Positions 1 through 9,066 of a DNA stretch of 64,000 nucleotides are shown one piece after another. Numbering within the stretch: position 1 is the stretch's first letter; each line of letters starts with the position of its first letter. The stretch is from assembly GCA_945621435.1 (NCBI GenBank), contig CALZBR010000010.1:1-64000 (forward strand), written 5' to 3'. The translations under genes and the position numbers were made by a program. The notes beneath the pieces are model-generated. The model was given only the letters and a program-made list of their open reading frames with translations. It had not been told where the DNA came from and ran no database searches. The DNA comes from an uncultured Lachnospiraceae bacterium (GTDB lineage Bacteria; Bacillota; Clostridia; Lachnospirales; Lachnospiraceae).

Positions 1-297
1 GTCCCATGAAATTGTTACTTTATATGCATCTATCTGCGTACCTTTAGATGTAGTTGTTTTTGTTTTTGATGTAGTTGTTTTACTATCTTTAATAACAAAA
101 GTAGTATTTTCTATTTCTACATCTTTTAACGGAAGGTCACTCATTGCTTCGAAGCCTTCCAGCATTGCTATTTCGCCCACCATTTTACGAAATTCATTGG
201 TTCCGGTGTTCTTATCTCTCAATAGAGATATCTTATGTTGAATTAAAGGATGACTAAATATGGTTATATTTTTTTCGTTTGCAAAATCCATCTTCAT
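1..297 (-). pseudogene. upp: N-terminal fragment of uracil phosphoribosyltransferase joined to a Lys/Thr-rich tail
   Basis: The reading frame runs off the left edge of the window, so only its start is seen. The first 70 or so residues match the start of uracil phosphoribosyltransferase, which makes UMP from uracil and PRPP: HPLIQHK, LRDKNTG, then [12 protein letters not shown] and [10 protein letters not shown]. After that point the family should continue to the VPILRAG region, but here the frame continues as a Lys/Thr-rich stretch (two copies of KTTTSK) and then [10 protein letters not shown], which I do not recognise. No other frame restores the Upp sequence. The start is ATG 297 or ATG 291; AAAAGGAG lies just upstream and is better spaced from 291. 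The partner uracil permease next door is frameshifted, so the salvage pair looks inactivated. A rearranged or misassembled end is the alternative. Confidence 0.6.
47..81. repeat. Two 14-base direct repeats in the upp tail
   Basis: GATGTAGTTGTTTT occurs at 47-60 and again at 68-81, a period of 21 bases (seven codons). It encodes the duplicated KTTTSK of the unusual tail on the minus strand. It sits just after the point where the reading frame stops resembling Upp, so it may mark slippage or recombination. Confidence 0.7.
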
Positions 298-328
298 GAC
301 TCCTTTTCTATTATTCTTTAGATAGTAA

Positions 329-1728
329 TTATTTATCTGTATTTTTTACAAAGACGCCTCTGCTCTGATCACCCTTGGGATTCACTCCGAATTCATAGTC
401 ATTGCCGGGTAATACGGCATTCAGCAAAATACCTGCTATTGCCGCAATCGCAAGTGCCGTAAGCTTAATGGAAGTTTCACCGATTGTAATTGTAATGCCA
501 TTTGTAAAACCAAGCCCACATACGAAAATCACACCTACAATAATCAGATTGCGTGATTTTGTCAGATCAACCTTGTTTTCTACCACATTCCGAATACCGA
601 TTGCTGAAATCATACCGTAAAGCATAAAGGATACACCCCCAATGATTGCAGTTGGCATTGTGGAAATAACAGCTGAGAATTTTGGAATAAACGACAATAA
701 TATAGCAAATACAGCTGTAATCCGAATAACACGGGGATCATGAACCTTGGAAAGCTCCAATACTCCTGTATTCTCTCCATAGGTAGTATTTGCAGGTCCA
801 CCGATTGCACCTGCAAAGGCAGTTGCCAACCCGTCACCGACCAGTGTTCTGTGAAGTCCGGGATCGGAAATAAAATTCTCATCCACCGTTGAGAAATGGC
901 AGACATATCCCCTATATGCTCCATCATGGAAGCGATTGCAATCGGAGCCATAACCAGAATTGAAGTGATATCAAATTTACAGATTTGGAAGTTAGGAATT
1001 CCTACCCATCCGGAAGCGGATATGGATGCAAAGCTGAAGATTGCAGTTCCGTCCGGATTGGTCATGCCTGCGAAATGCATCACAAGCGCTGCTATATAGG
1101 AAATAACTACCCCCATCAGGATAGGAATGATTTTAAACATTCCTTTTCCCCATATATTGAAGATAATTATAACTATGAGAGCAATAATTGCAAGAAGCCA
1201 ATTCTTGGAAGCATTGTTTATTGCGGTGCCTGCCAGAGACATACCGATACAAATAATGATCGGTCCCGTTACAACCGGAGGAAGGAAACGCATTACCCTC
1301 TTTACACCTACAAGCCTGATAATCAATGCCAGAACCAGGTAAAGAACCCCGGCTATTACAATACCGCCACAGGCATACGCTGCTTTGTCATTCACAGACA
1401 TACCGGCATAAATTCCGGTATCTAACTTGGCACAGGTTTCAAAACCACCCAGGAACGCAAAAGAAGAACCAAGGAATGCAGGAACCTTTAATTTCGAGCA
1501 CAGATGGAAAATCAAGGTGCCAACTCCGGCACAAAACAGAGTAACAGAAACAGATAGTCCTCTGGTAAGCGGTTCCCCACAGGCTTCTTCAAAATAATTC
1601 GAAACAAGAATCGGTACTAATATAGTGGCACCGAACATTGCAAACAAATGCTGAATACTAAGCAACAACATTTTCGGAATGCCCAGCTGTCTCGCGTCAT
1701 GAATCACTTCAGAATTCTTTTCATTCAT
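329..1728 (-). pseudogene. uraA: Uracil permease with a single-base frameshift
   Basis: Nucleobase:cation symporter-2 family uracil permease, an inner-membrane importer of uracil. The N-terminal part (about 280 residues) ends in the conserved MEHIGDMSAIS; the remaining 185 residues, starting VDENFISDPGLHRTL, are in another frame. On the plus strand 881-900 reads atccaccgttgagaaatggc, whereas an intact gene would need one more base (a C between 891 and 892) to read ISATVDENF. The rest is well preserved, with many hydrophobic segments and GGPANTTYGE. The start is taken as ATG 1728 (MNEKNSEV), with GGGGG just upstream; ATG 1740 is possible. It lies 31 bases before upp on the same strand, the usual pairing. 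It is either a recent null mutation or a sequencing error, and the damage to upp favours real loss. Confidence 0.85.
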
Positions 1729-1785
1729 AAAAACCCCCATAATTAAATAAATTACATACTTGATTTATAGATATTTTGATACAAG

Positions 1786-1814
1786 AAAGGGGACATTTAT
1801 TCAATGTCCCCTTT
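1786..1814 (-). terminator. Rho-independent terminator after the GGGtGRT gene
   Basis: Perfect 12-bp stem (AAAGGGGACATT at 1786-1797, AATGTCCCCTTT at 1803-1814) with a 5-base loop, 13 bases past the stop of the minus-strand gene. Read on the minus strand it is followed by TTTCTTG-type sequence. Confidence 0.85.
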
Positions 1815-1826
1815 ACAACACATAAT

Positions 1827-2837
1827 TTAGAACTTGCCTGCTTTCGCTGCTTCCTCAATCGATACAGCAACTGCTACAGTTGCACCTACCATAGGGTTGT
1901 TACCCATACCAATCAGACCCATCATTTCAACATGGGCAGGAACGGATGAAGAACCTGCAAACTGTGCATCAGAATGCATACGGCCAAGAGTATCGGTAAA
2001 GCCGTAAGAAGCAGGACCTGCAGCCATATTATCGGGATGCAGTGTACGTCCGGTACCACCGCCGGAAGCTACTGAAAAGTACTTCTTGCCCGCTTCGACT
2101 CTCTCCTTCTTGTAAGTACCTGCTACCGGATGCTGGAATCTGGTAGGGTTAGTGGAGTTACCGGTGATAGATACATCAACGTTCTCCTTCCACATGATTG
2201 CCACACCTTCGGGAACGCTGTTGGAACCATAGCAGTTAACCTTGGAACGCAGTCCGTCAGAGTAAGCAATTCTTTCGATTTCCTTAACTTCATTGGTGTA
2301 AGGATTGTACTCGGTCTCAACAAAAGTGAATCCGTTGATTCTGGAGATAATCTTTGCTGCATCCTTTCCAAGACCGTTCAGAATAACACGAAGAGGCTTC
2401 TGGCGAACCTTGTTAGCCTTTTCTGCGATACCGATAGCACCTTCAGCAGCTGCAAAAGACTCATGTCCTGCAAGGAAGCAGAAGCAATCAGTCTCCTCTT
2501 CCAGAAGCATCTTTCCGAGATTACCATGGCCGAGACCAACCTTACGGGTATCAGCAACGGAGCCGGGAATACAGAATGCCTGAAGTCCCTCACCGATAGC
2601 TGCAGCAGCCTCGGAAGCCTTGCGACATCCCTTCTTAATTGCGATAGCAGCACCTACTGTATAAGCCCAACATGCATTTTCAAAACAAATGGGCTGAATC
2701 TTCTTCACCTGGTCGTAAACATCAAGACCGGCATCCTTGGTAATCTTCTCTGCTTCTTCGATAGAGGAGATACCGTAGCTGTTCAGAACAGCGTTGATTT
2801 TATCAATACGTCTTTCATATGATTCAAATAAAGCCAT
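1827..2837 (-). CDS. GGGtGRT family protein
   Basis: 336-residue soluble protein of the GGGtGRT family, named for the motif seen here as SGGGTGRTLHPDNMAAGP in the C-terminal third. No signal peptide or membrane segment is visible. The sequence is rich in small residues and has conserved-looking blocks such as GLGHGNLGKMLLEEETDCFCFLAGHESFAAAEGAIG and VDVSITGNSTNPTRFQHPVAGTY. The function is not known to me; the family is usually found beside a NifU-like protein, as here (26 bases downstream of it, same strand). The start ATG 2837 has AAAGGAGGACAG at good distance. It ends in a strong terminator, so the pair forms a two-gene operon. A metal- or Fe-S-related role is inferred from the partner only. 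Confidence 0.85.
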   Translation of the reverse strand: MALFESYERRIDKINAVLNSYGISSIEEAEKITKDAGLDVYDQVKKIQPICFENACWAYTVGAAIAIKKGCRKASEAAAAIGEGLQAFCIPGSVADTRKVGLGHGNLGKMLLEEETDCFCFLAGHESFAAAEGAIGIAEKANKVRQKPLRVILNGLGKDAAKIISRINGFTFVETEYNPYTNEVKEIERIAYSDGLRSKVNCYGSNSVPEGVAIMWKENVDVSITGNSTNPTRFQHPVAGTYKKERVEAGKKYFSVASGGGTGRTLHPDNMAAGPASYGFTDTLGRMHSDAQFAGSSSVPAHVEMMGLIGMGNNPMVGATVAVAVSIEEAAKAGKF

Positions 2838-2863
2838 TTTTTCTGTCCTCCTTTATCCTTTAC

Positions 2864-3556
2864 TTATTCTTTTCTGGGGTCGATGATCTTAACGGCATCA
2901 GCAACACGGCCATACTGACCCTTTGCCTTCTCATATGCTGTGTTGGGATCGTCACCCTTCTTGATAAAGTCAGTCATCTTTCCAAGGCTTACGAACTCAT
3001 AACCGATAATCTGGTCATCCTTGTCCAAAGCGATACCGGTCACATAGCCTTCTGCCATTTCAAGATAACGGGGACCCTTCTTGAGAGTACCGTACATGGT
3101 ACCAACCTGGCTTCTCAGTCCTTTGCCAAGATCTTCAAGTCCGGCACCGATAGGAAGACCTTCCTCAGAGAAAGCACTCTGGGTACGTCCGTAAACGATC
3201 TGAAGGAACAGCTCTCTCATAGCGGTGTTGATAGCGTCACATACAAGGTCGGTGTTCAGAGCTTCCATTACGGTAAGTCCGGGAAGAATTTCGGAAGCCA
3301 TAGCTGCGGAGTGAGTCATTCCGGAGCAGCCGATGGTCTCAACCAGGGCTTCCTGGATGATTCCTTCCTTAACATTCAGTGTCAGCTTACAAGCGCCCTG
3401 CTGGGGAGCACACCAGCCCACACCATGTGTAAGACCGGAAATGTCTTCTACTTTCTTTGCCTGAACCCACTTAGCTTCTTCAGGGATAGGCGCACATCCA
3501 TGATGCACACCCTGAGCGACTGTGCACATTTCTTCAACTTCCTTTGAATAAATCAT
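2864..3556 (-). CDS. NifU-like iron-sulfur scaffold-type protein
   Basis: 230-residue protein of the IscU/NifU N-terminal-like kind. Conserved Cys-bearing blocks are visible: VHHGCAPIPEEAKW, HGVGWCAPQQGACKLTL and TIGCSGMTHSAAMASEILPG. These resemble the scaffold fold but the protein is longer than a plain IscU (about 130 residues) and carries an extra C-terminal part ending YGRVADAVKIIDPRKE. The start is ATG 3556 (MIYSKEVEEM) because AAAGGAGATTTCAC precedes it; upstream in-frame codons are AT-rich and not protein-like. It is the first gene of the operon with the GGGtGRT gene. No sulfur donor (SufS/IscS) is nearby, so it may not be the general Fe-S assembly scaffold. Annotation of family is fairly sure, role is not. 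Confidence 0.75.
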   Translation of the reverse strand: MIYSKEVEEMCTVAQGVHHGCAPIPEEAKWVQAKKVEDISGLTHGVGWCAPQQGACKLTLNVKEGIIQEALVETIGCSGMTHSAAMASEILPGLTVMEALNTDLVCDAINTAMRELFLQIVYGRTQSAFSEEGLPIGAGLEDLGKGLRSQVGTMYGTLKKGPRYLEMAEGYVTGIALDKDDQIIGYEFVSLGKMTDFIKKGDDPNTAYEKAKGQYGRVADAVKIIDPRKE

Positions 3557-3578
3557 GTGAAATCTCCTTTCAAATATG

Positions 3579-3618
3579 TAAGTTACTATAATATCAAAAT
3601 ACATATTGATAAAATAAT
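3579..3618 (-). promoter_or_regulatory. AT-rich promoter region with a small inverted repeat before the NifU-like gene
   Basis: The sequence upstream of 3556 contains TATCAA and TTGATA arms separated by 8 bases, next to TATTATAG, a plausible -10 on the minus strand. No clear -35 could be assigned. This gap also has to serve as the end of the mannan operon. Confidence 0.3.
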
Positions 3619-3687
3619 ATCATTCGACATCTATTTTCTCATATCTGATGAAAAAAATCCAGAGGTTTTTACAAAAAATTACTCATT

Positions 3688-5736
3688 TTATGGAGTTGAA
3701 AGAATCATTTCCGCATTTCCTTCGACACAAATATCGGATAGCTTTGCCGGAATCAGGAAATGATCGCCTTTCTTAATCTCACTTCCGTTTACTTTCCCTT
3801 CTCCATGAATGACTGTTGCAAGCATAAATATATTTTCTTTCTTAAATGAAAAGCCGCCTCTCACCTTAGCTTTGAATACTTTATAATATTTGCAGACATA
3901 TAATTCCTCCAGACAATTCTCTTTTTGAGTAAATGCTGTGTGGATCACACATTCTTCAGCCTTTTTTGCAGGTACGGAGATTACATCCAGGCTTTGCTTT
4001 ATTTGTAATTGTCTGGGAACTCCATTGGATAATCTATCATAATCATACATTCTGTATGTGATATCACTGTTCTGTTGCGTTTCCAATATAAGCATTCCGC
4101 CCTTGATTGCATGGACGGTGCCGGGATCAATCTGGATAAAATCACCCTTAGATACCGGAATCTCCCTGATAAATTCATTCCATTTTCCACCTTTAACCAT
4201 ATCAGTCAATTCTTGTCTTGAAGATGCATTATGACCTATTATAAGTGTTGCATTCTCATTGCAATCAAGAACATACCAGCATTCTGTTTTACCATAGGAA
4301 CCATTTTCGTTTGTATATGCATAAGAATCATCAGGGTGTACCTGAATACTCAGATCCTCGTTTGCATCTATGATCTTTACCAGAAGCGGGAATCGTTCAG
4401 TATTACATTTGCCAAAAATACCAGGTTGACTTTTCCATAGTTCGGACAATCTCCTTCCTGCAAAGCATCCATTCTTTACAATACTTTCACCGTTTGGATG
4501 TGCTGAAATACCCCAACATTCACCGATGTCATCTCCTTCCACAGGATAACCAAATTCCTCCCGAAGCTTAATACCGCCCCATATATTATGCGTAAAACAG
4601 GGAGTGAAGAACAGGATACTGTTTTCCTCCTTACAGATAAACTCATTACAGCTTTCATTGCAGGCAATTACGGAAACCAAATAGAAAGGAAGCTTGTCTT
4701 CAGGATGAGTTTCTTTCAGAATGATTTCCACAGTATGTTCCTTTTCTTCTCCATGCTCGAGAACTGTGTCCAGTACCAGCTTATCCCCCCAGGTTTCGTT
4801 AAAATTTGCATCTAAAATAAAAGGATGTTCTTTGTCTCCATCCAGAATCAGCTCTGCAACAGGTGCCGGTAATTGCATTGTTTTTCTATATTGCACACCG
4901 ATACAACTACCCTTAACCCGGAACTTGATACTATCTCCCTTTTGTTTTGCAGTCCATCCTTTTTTAAAGACATCCGTAATGTTTACCTGTTTGGAATCAT
5001 CTATTACAAAGCCGTTTACTTCCGGCTGACAATTGTCATTTCTGTAACGGATGGAATTTTCGTAATTATTTCGGGTAAGAGGCTTCGGAAGAACCTTCAC
5101 GTTATCGGAAGCTTCGTTCGTTCCTGTAGCATGCTTCATGATGTTACTCAGAAATTCCGTGATGACTCCTGCTACCAGTGCATGCCCCTTGTCATTTGGG
5201 TGTAAGCCGTCTGCAGTCAGTTCTTCTCTTTGAAGCTTTCCTTCCAGAATCTCCGAATAAATCGTATCTTTCATGCTGACAGACGGTAACTCATAATACT
5301 TTGCAATCCTTCCATGGATATTCTCAGCATTGCGACCGTCTTCATAAAAAATATTATGTACCAGAAGAACTGCCGGCTCCCATAACGAACCGTATATTTT
5401 TCTGACCAATCCCTCGTAGGTTTCCAGATAATGTTCATTGTCTTCATCATTAACGGAAAATTCAATTATGACAAAGTCCGGTTTCTCTGCCAGTAAATCA
5501 CTTTCTGCTCTGGCGCACCCAAACTGGGAATCTGTCGCACCGATTCCTGCATTTAAATATACAAAATCAGCTTTCGGGAAGGTACGACACCACCACTCAT
5601 ATACATGATAGGCATAGCAAAGACAGGGTTCTGTAGCAAGGCAGCCTTGCGTAATGGAGCCTCCAATAAAACCTATTATCAGTTTTTCTCCATTTTTTGC
5701 CTTTTGAAACAATTTTTCCAATCTGAATTTGTTCAT
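3688..5736 (-). CDS. Fusion of CE17-like mannan acetylesterase and class I mannose-6-phosphate isomerase
   Basis: 682 residues in one uninterrupted frame. Residues 1-205 are an SGNH esterase: GGS with Ser27, GIGATDS around Gly64, FSVND with Asn96 and DGLHP with Asp176/His179. Residues about 215-362 form a beta-rich module as found in CE17 esterases (CBM35-like). Residues about 370-682 are a class I phosphomannose isomerase with the zinc ligands of that family: QVHPDD (Gln465, His467), KTECWYVL (Glu485) and GTVHAIKGG (His542). CE17 enzymes remove 2-O-acetyl groups from mannooligosaccharides; the isomerase converts mannose-6-P to fructose-6-P. No signal peptide, so both act in the cytoplasm. 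Last gene of the mannan operon, 27 bases after CE2, with AAAGGAT before ATG 5736. I know of the two parts as separate proteins; the joining is the oddity. Confidence 0.85.
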   Translation of the reverse strand: MNKFRLEKLFQKAKNGEKLIIGFIGGSITQGCLATEPCLCYAYHVYEWWCRTFPKADFVYLNAGIGATDSQFGCARAESDLLAEKPDFVIIEFSVNDEDNEHYLETYEGLVRKIYGSLWEPAVLLVHNIFYEDGRNAENIHGRIAKYYELPSVSMKDTIYSEILEGKLQREELTADGLHPNDKGHALVAGVITEFLSNIMKHATGTNEASDNVKVLPKPLTRNNYENSIRYRNDNCQPEVNGFVIDDSKQVNITDVFKKGWTAKQKGDSIKFRVKGSCIGVQYRKTMQLPAPVAELILDGDKEHPFILDANFNETWGDKLVLDTVLEHGEEKEHTVEIILKETHPEDKLPFYLVSVIACNESCNEFICKEENSILFFTPCFTHNIWGGIKLREEFGYPVEGDDIGECWGISAHPNGESIVKNGCFAGRRLSELWKSQPGIFGKCNTERFPLLVKIIDANEDLSIQVHPDDSYAYTNENGSYGKTECWYVLDCNENATLIIGHNASSRQELTDMVKGGKWNEFIREIPVSKGDFIQIDPGTVHAIKGGMLILETQQNSDITYRMYDYDRLSNGVPRQLQIKQSLDVISVPAKKAEECVIHTAFTQKENCLEELYVCKYYKVFKAKVRGGFSFKKENIFMLATVIHGEGKVNGSEIKKGDHFLIPAKLSDICVEGNAEMILSTP

Positions 5737-5763
5737 GTTTTTATCCTTTATTCATGATTTTGA

Positions 5764-6819
5764 TTATTCGTTCCAGATATCTCCCAGGGTCTCAATGAAT
5801 CCAACCAGCTCATCTGCCATTTCTTCGGCTTCCGCTATTCTGATATGTCCCGGTGTCCCACAGCCGTTTTTCCCATAGAAGAATCGATGTACCCGGCTAT
5901 TGTCAATTGTGTCACACACCTCACTGATTGCCTTATCCCATATCGCATCATGATTCAGAATCGTTGTTGTTAGAATAAAATGCGCCTTAGGATATAACAG
6001 CATCATTTTTTCCAAAAAAGAAAGATAGCTGTGTCTCCAATTAACCGAGGCTTCTGAATGATAATCCTTAGCCATGATATCATCGGGATGATTGTCGTTT
6101 TGCCCAAACGCAAATACAACAACCTGGGGAATCCATTTTTGAAAATCCCATAATTTAACCGGGCATATATCCGGATTGTATTCTATTTTATCATAAATAG
6201 AGTATAATCCAAGATAATCCGGTCCATGAAACCACCCTGTCTGATCCAACAAAGCAGCTCCCCCCTGCGAAGTGATATGCAATTCGGCATTTAACTTTCT
6301 GGCAGCTATCCAGGAATAGGAATACCAGCTGTTTGAATAGAGTCCATTGTGATTCTCCGGATCACCCTTACCTGTGTATTCGATTGCTTCCGATACTTCA
6401 CCGCAGGATACACTGTCGCCAAAAACCTCTATTCTGCGATTACTCATCTTACTGACAGGCAGCACTTCCCCATTGTCCTCGATTTCAAAGCCTCGAAAAA
6501 CGACATGATGGCAGGCATCCATGCGCTTGAACAACAATAATTCATGTTCGCCCTCTGACAGGTTTTCCTTAATGTTATAAGTATTGGTATTCTTGTCGTC
6601 ATTCAGAAGGAATTTCCCCTGAACACCATCTAATATATACCCCATGTAGTTTAAGTAATAACTGTGATGATTTTCAAGCAATACCCTGATATACCCGGAA
6701 CGGAATCTGATTTTAACCCAGGAACCGGCATACACAATTACCGGTTCCTTAGGAGCATCAAAATCAATCCTTCCGCTGTACTGCAACAATTTATGATCTG
6801 TTTCTACCAGATAGCTCAT
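5764..6819 (-). CDS. CE2 family carbohydrate acetylesterase
   Basis: 351-residue intracellular esterase with the CE2 layout: an N-terminal beta-sandwich (about 1-120) followed by an SGNH domain with EVFGDSVSCG (Ser136), GQND (Asn241) and GTPGHIRIAE (His325). In Roseburia-type mannan loci the CE2 enzyme removes 3-O- and 6-O-acetyl groups, complementing CE17. The start is ATG 6819 (MSYLVETDHK), one base after the stop of the preceding GH130 gene, with AAAAGGA nine bases upstream; a GTG at 6837 would overlap that gene and lacks a better site. It belongs to the mannan operon and is probably translationally coupled to its neighbours. Confidence 0.85.
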   Translation of the reverse strand: MSYLVETDHKLLQYSGRIDFDAPKEPVIVYAGSWVKIRFRSGYIRVLLENHHSYYLNYMGYILDGVQGKFLLNDDKNTNTYNIKENLSEGEHELLLFKRMDACHHVVFRGFEIEDNGEVLPVSKMSNRRIEVFGDSVSCGEVSEAIEYTGKGDPENHNGLYSNSWYSYSWIAARKLNAELHITSQGGAALLDQTGWFHGPDYLGLYSIYDKIEYNPDICPVKLWDFQKWIPQVVVFAFGQNDNHPDDIMAKDYHSEASVNWRHSYLSFLEKMMLLYPKAHFILTTTILNHDAIWDKAISEVCDTIDNSRVHRFFYGKNGCGTPGHIRIAEAEEMADELVGFIETLGDIWNE

Positions 6820-6820
6820 T

Positions 6821-8002
6821 TTATGCGTCCTTTTCACGAAGTAACTTTAAATTCTTTTCAATCAATTCACATCTTTGTGCTACACATTCCACACTTCTGC
6901 CCGGATCTGCAGGTGTATTGAAAACGTAATCAATCAGTTTATCGATTGTAGTCGTTGCAACATGCATTCTTGTGTCAGAGGAAGCATAATATAGAAATAC
7001 TTCATTTTTCTCGTTCACGATAGCACCATTTGTAAACACCACGTTTGAAACATCGCCGACACGTTCTTCTCCTCTGGGTCCGATCAGGAGTCCGGACGGC
7101 TCGGCAATCACCTTAGACGGATCGTTAAGATCAGTGGCAAAAGCATAAATCACATATCTAAGACCGGCTGCGGTATTACGTACACCGTGGGCAATATGGA
7201 TCCATCCCCGGTCAGTTTTGATGGGGGGTGCGCCGGCACCGTTTTTGGCTTCGGTAATCGTATGATATTTACGAAGGCTGGTCATTTTCTCCTCATCAAT
7301 CACGGCATGTGTTATGTCCTCACACAGACCAAAGCCTATTCCTCCGCCACTTCCTGTTTCGATAAAATCGTCCATAGGTCTTGTGTAAAATGCGTATTTA
7401 CCATCAACAAATTCCGGATGCAGCACTACATTTCTCTGCTGAGGGGAACGCAGAGTCACAAGATTATCAAGTCTCTCCCAATGCTTCAGATCCTTTGTAC
7501 GCACAATTCCTGCAGCAGCTACGGCAGCAGACAAATCATTTACTGTTTTGTCCTTGCTTTCCGAGCAGAATACGCCGTATATGTATCCATCCTCGTGCTG
7601 AGTCAGACGCATGTCATAAACATTGGTCTCTTCAGGGCAGCTATCCTCTAAAAGAATGGGATAATCCCAGAACCTGAAATGATCAATTCCGTTATCGCTT
7701 TCTGCCACTCCAAAAAAAGACTTCCTATCATTTCCTTCTATTCTTGCGACCAAATAGTACTTGCCGTTTAAATAAATTGCACCGGAATTCATAACCGCAT
7801 TGATCCCAAGTCTCTCCTGAAAATACGGATTCGTTTCCTTGTTCAGATCATACTTCCAGGTAAGCGGAATATGTTCTCTTGTCAAGACGGGATTGCTATA
7901 TCTGTCGTAAATTCCGTTATAAAAATATTCCTCTTTTTTGTTTGTTTCGTTTAAAAGCTTCTCCTGCTTTGCTGCAAGCTCATAATATTTTTCGTGTATC
8001 AT
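6821..8002 (-). CDS. GH130 subfamily 1 phosphorylase (4-O-beta-mannosyl-glucose phosphorylase)
   Basis: 393 residues, the usual length for GH130_1. These enzymes split beta-1,4-mannosyl-glucose with phosphate into mannose-1-phosphate and glucose in the cytoplasm. Diagnostic blocks are [43 protein letters not shown] and [13 protein letters not shown], where Asp130 matches the catalytic acid of the family. The five-bladed propeller is predicted from family membership. The gene follows the GH5 gene by 21 bases and is followed directly by CE2. GAGGAAAAGGT precedes ATG 8002. With the second GH130 enzyme it would handle both the glucose-containing ends of glucomannan and pure mannooligosaccharides. 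Substrate assignment is by subfamily resemblance only. Confidence 0.88.
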   Translation of the reverse strand: MIHEKYYELAAKQEKLLNETNKKEEYFYNGIYDRYSNPVLTREHIPLTWKYDLNKETNPYFQERLGINAVMNSGAIYLNGKYYLVARIEGNDRKSFFGVAESDNGIDHFRFWDYPILLEDSCPEETNVYDMRLTQHEDGYIYGVFCSESKDKTVNDLSAAVAAAGIVRTKDLKHWERLDNLVTLRSPQQRNVVLHPEFVDGKYAFYTRPMDDFIETGSGGGIGFGLCEDITHAVIDEEKMTSLRKYHTITEAKNGAGAPPIKTDRGWIHIAHGVRNTAAGLRYVIYAFATDLNDPSKVIAEPSGLLIGPRGEERVGDVSNVVFTNGAIVNEKNEVFLYYASSDTRMHVATTTIDKLIDYVFNTPADPGRSVECVAQRCELIEKNLKLLREKDA

Positions 8003-8023
8003 ACCTTTTCCTCGCTTTGTTTC

Positions 8024-9049
8024 TCAGTTTCCCAAACCTCTCATCAATCCATCCAGCACCTTGGGAAATACACAGTTAAAGTTATTACGGTCAAACAGCC
8101 CGAACAATTCACCTTCTCCGAAAAAGCGTGCGTTGTCCCACCATACACATGGAATTCCTGCTTCTTTCGCCTTTGAAACATAATAAGCAACCCAGTCAGC
8201 TCTTTCCTCTTCATTGCCATCTCTGTTCATGGCACCGAATTCTCCCATGATTACGGGAATGCCTTTTGAAACAAAACGTTCCTTAAGCTCTTTCATAATA
8301 CTGTCAATCATTTCAGTATCATGATTCCAGGTTTTTCTGCCCGGTAATTGTAAAGCAAATTCATAGGGCTCATAGGCATGGACTGATACAATGACTCTTT
8401 CGTCTTGCGGCACTGTCAGATTTCTTACGCCAACGGTACAATTTGCGGCATATCCGGGAACCATCAGGAAACGGGTTGCGTTATATCCCTTCGATTCCCT
8501 GATTGCATCTACAAAAGCCTGATTTGTTGCATCCACGACTCTCCAGCCTTCTTCATCGCCGCCATTCCATTCCAGGGGCGTACCGATTTTTCTCGGTTCA
8601 TTCTGCCCTTCGAAGATCAAATGCTCGTCATATTCCGCAAATCTTTCTGCAATCTGCTTCCATACAGCCTTCATTTTGGTACAGGCAGCTTCTTTATTCG
8701 TGTAATAGGGATAATTCCAATCCTCGTGATGAAGATTCAGAATTACATAGGCACCTTTTTTGTAAGCATAATCCACAACTTCTTGTATTCTGTTCATCCA
8801 TCTGTCTTCAATATGAAAATCCGGTGCAGGACCGATATGTACTCTCCAAGAAACCGGGATACGCACAAGATTAAATCCGCTCCTTAGAATCGTATCAATC
8901 AGCCCTTCTTTGATCTCCGGATTGCCCCATGCAGTTTCCGAAACAGCAGGAGCATCCTCATATGTAATAAAATCATTGAAAGAATCCAGTGTATCGCCGA
9001 TACTAACACCTGCTTTTATGTGTTTTACAAACTCTGTAGCCAAGCTCAT
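8024..9049 (-). CDS. GH5 family endo-glycosidase, cytoplasmic
   Basis: 341-residue (beta/alpha)8 glycoside hydrolase of family 5. The acid/base is Glu151 in FEGQNEPR and the nucleophile Glu270 in IMGEFGAM; also seen are IPVSWRVHIG, LNLHHEDW and SVHAYEPYEF. There is no signal peptide or cell-wall anchor, so it acts on imported oligosaccharides. In this cluster the likely substrate is manno- or glucomanno-oligosaccharide (beta-1,4-mannanase or -glucanase), but GH5 subfamilies differ and cellooligosaccharides cannot be excluded. GGAGGTGGAAT precedes ATG 9049. It sits between the two GH130 genes, 17 and 21 bases from them, clearly one transcript. Confidence 0.85.
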   Translation of the reverse strand: MSLATEFVKHIKAGVSIGDTLDSFNDFITYEDAPAVSETAWGNPEIKEGLIDTILRSGFNLVRIPVSWRVHIGPAPDFHIEDRWMNRIQEVVDYAYKKGAYVILNLHHEDWNYPYYTNKEAACTKMKAVWKQIAERFAEYDEHLIFEGQNEPRKIGTPLEWNGGDEEGWRVVDATNQAFVDAIRESKGYNATRFLMVPGYAANCTVGVRNLTVPQDERVIVSVHAYEPYEFALQLPGRKTWNHDTEMIDSIMKELKERFVSKGIPVIMGEFGAMNRDGNEEERADWVAYYVSKAKEAGIPCVWWDNARFFGEGELFGLFDRNNFNCVFPKVLDGLMRGLGN

Positions 9050-9066
9050 ATTCCACCTCCGGCTTG

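Noticed and set aside
985..1425. 146-codon plus-strand frame in the uraA region
   Set aside because: Opposite strand of the conserved permease; amino-acid composition is not protein-like.
2130..3547. Two long open frames on the plus strand (230 and 242 codons) opposite the GGGtGRT and NifU-like genes
   Set aside because: They are antisense to well-conserved genes with good ribosome sites, have no ribosome site of their own, and read like reverse complements of codon-biased genes (Ser/Leu/Cys-rich).
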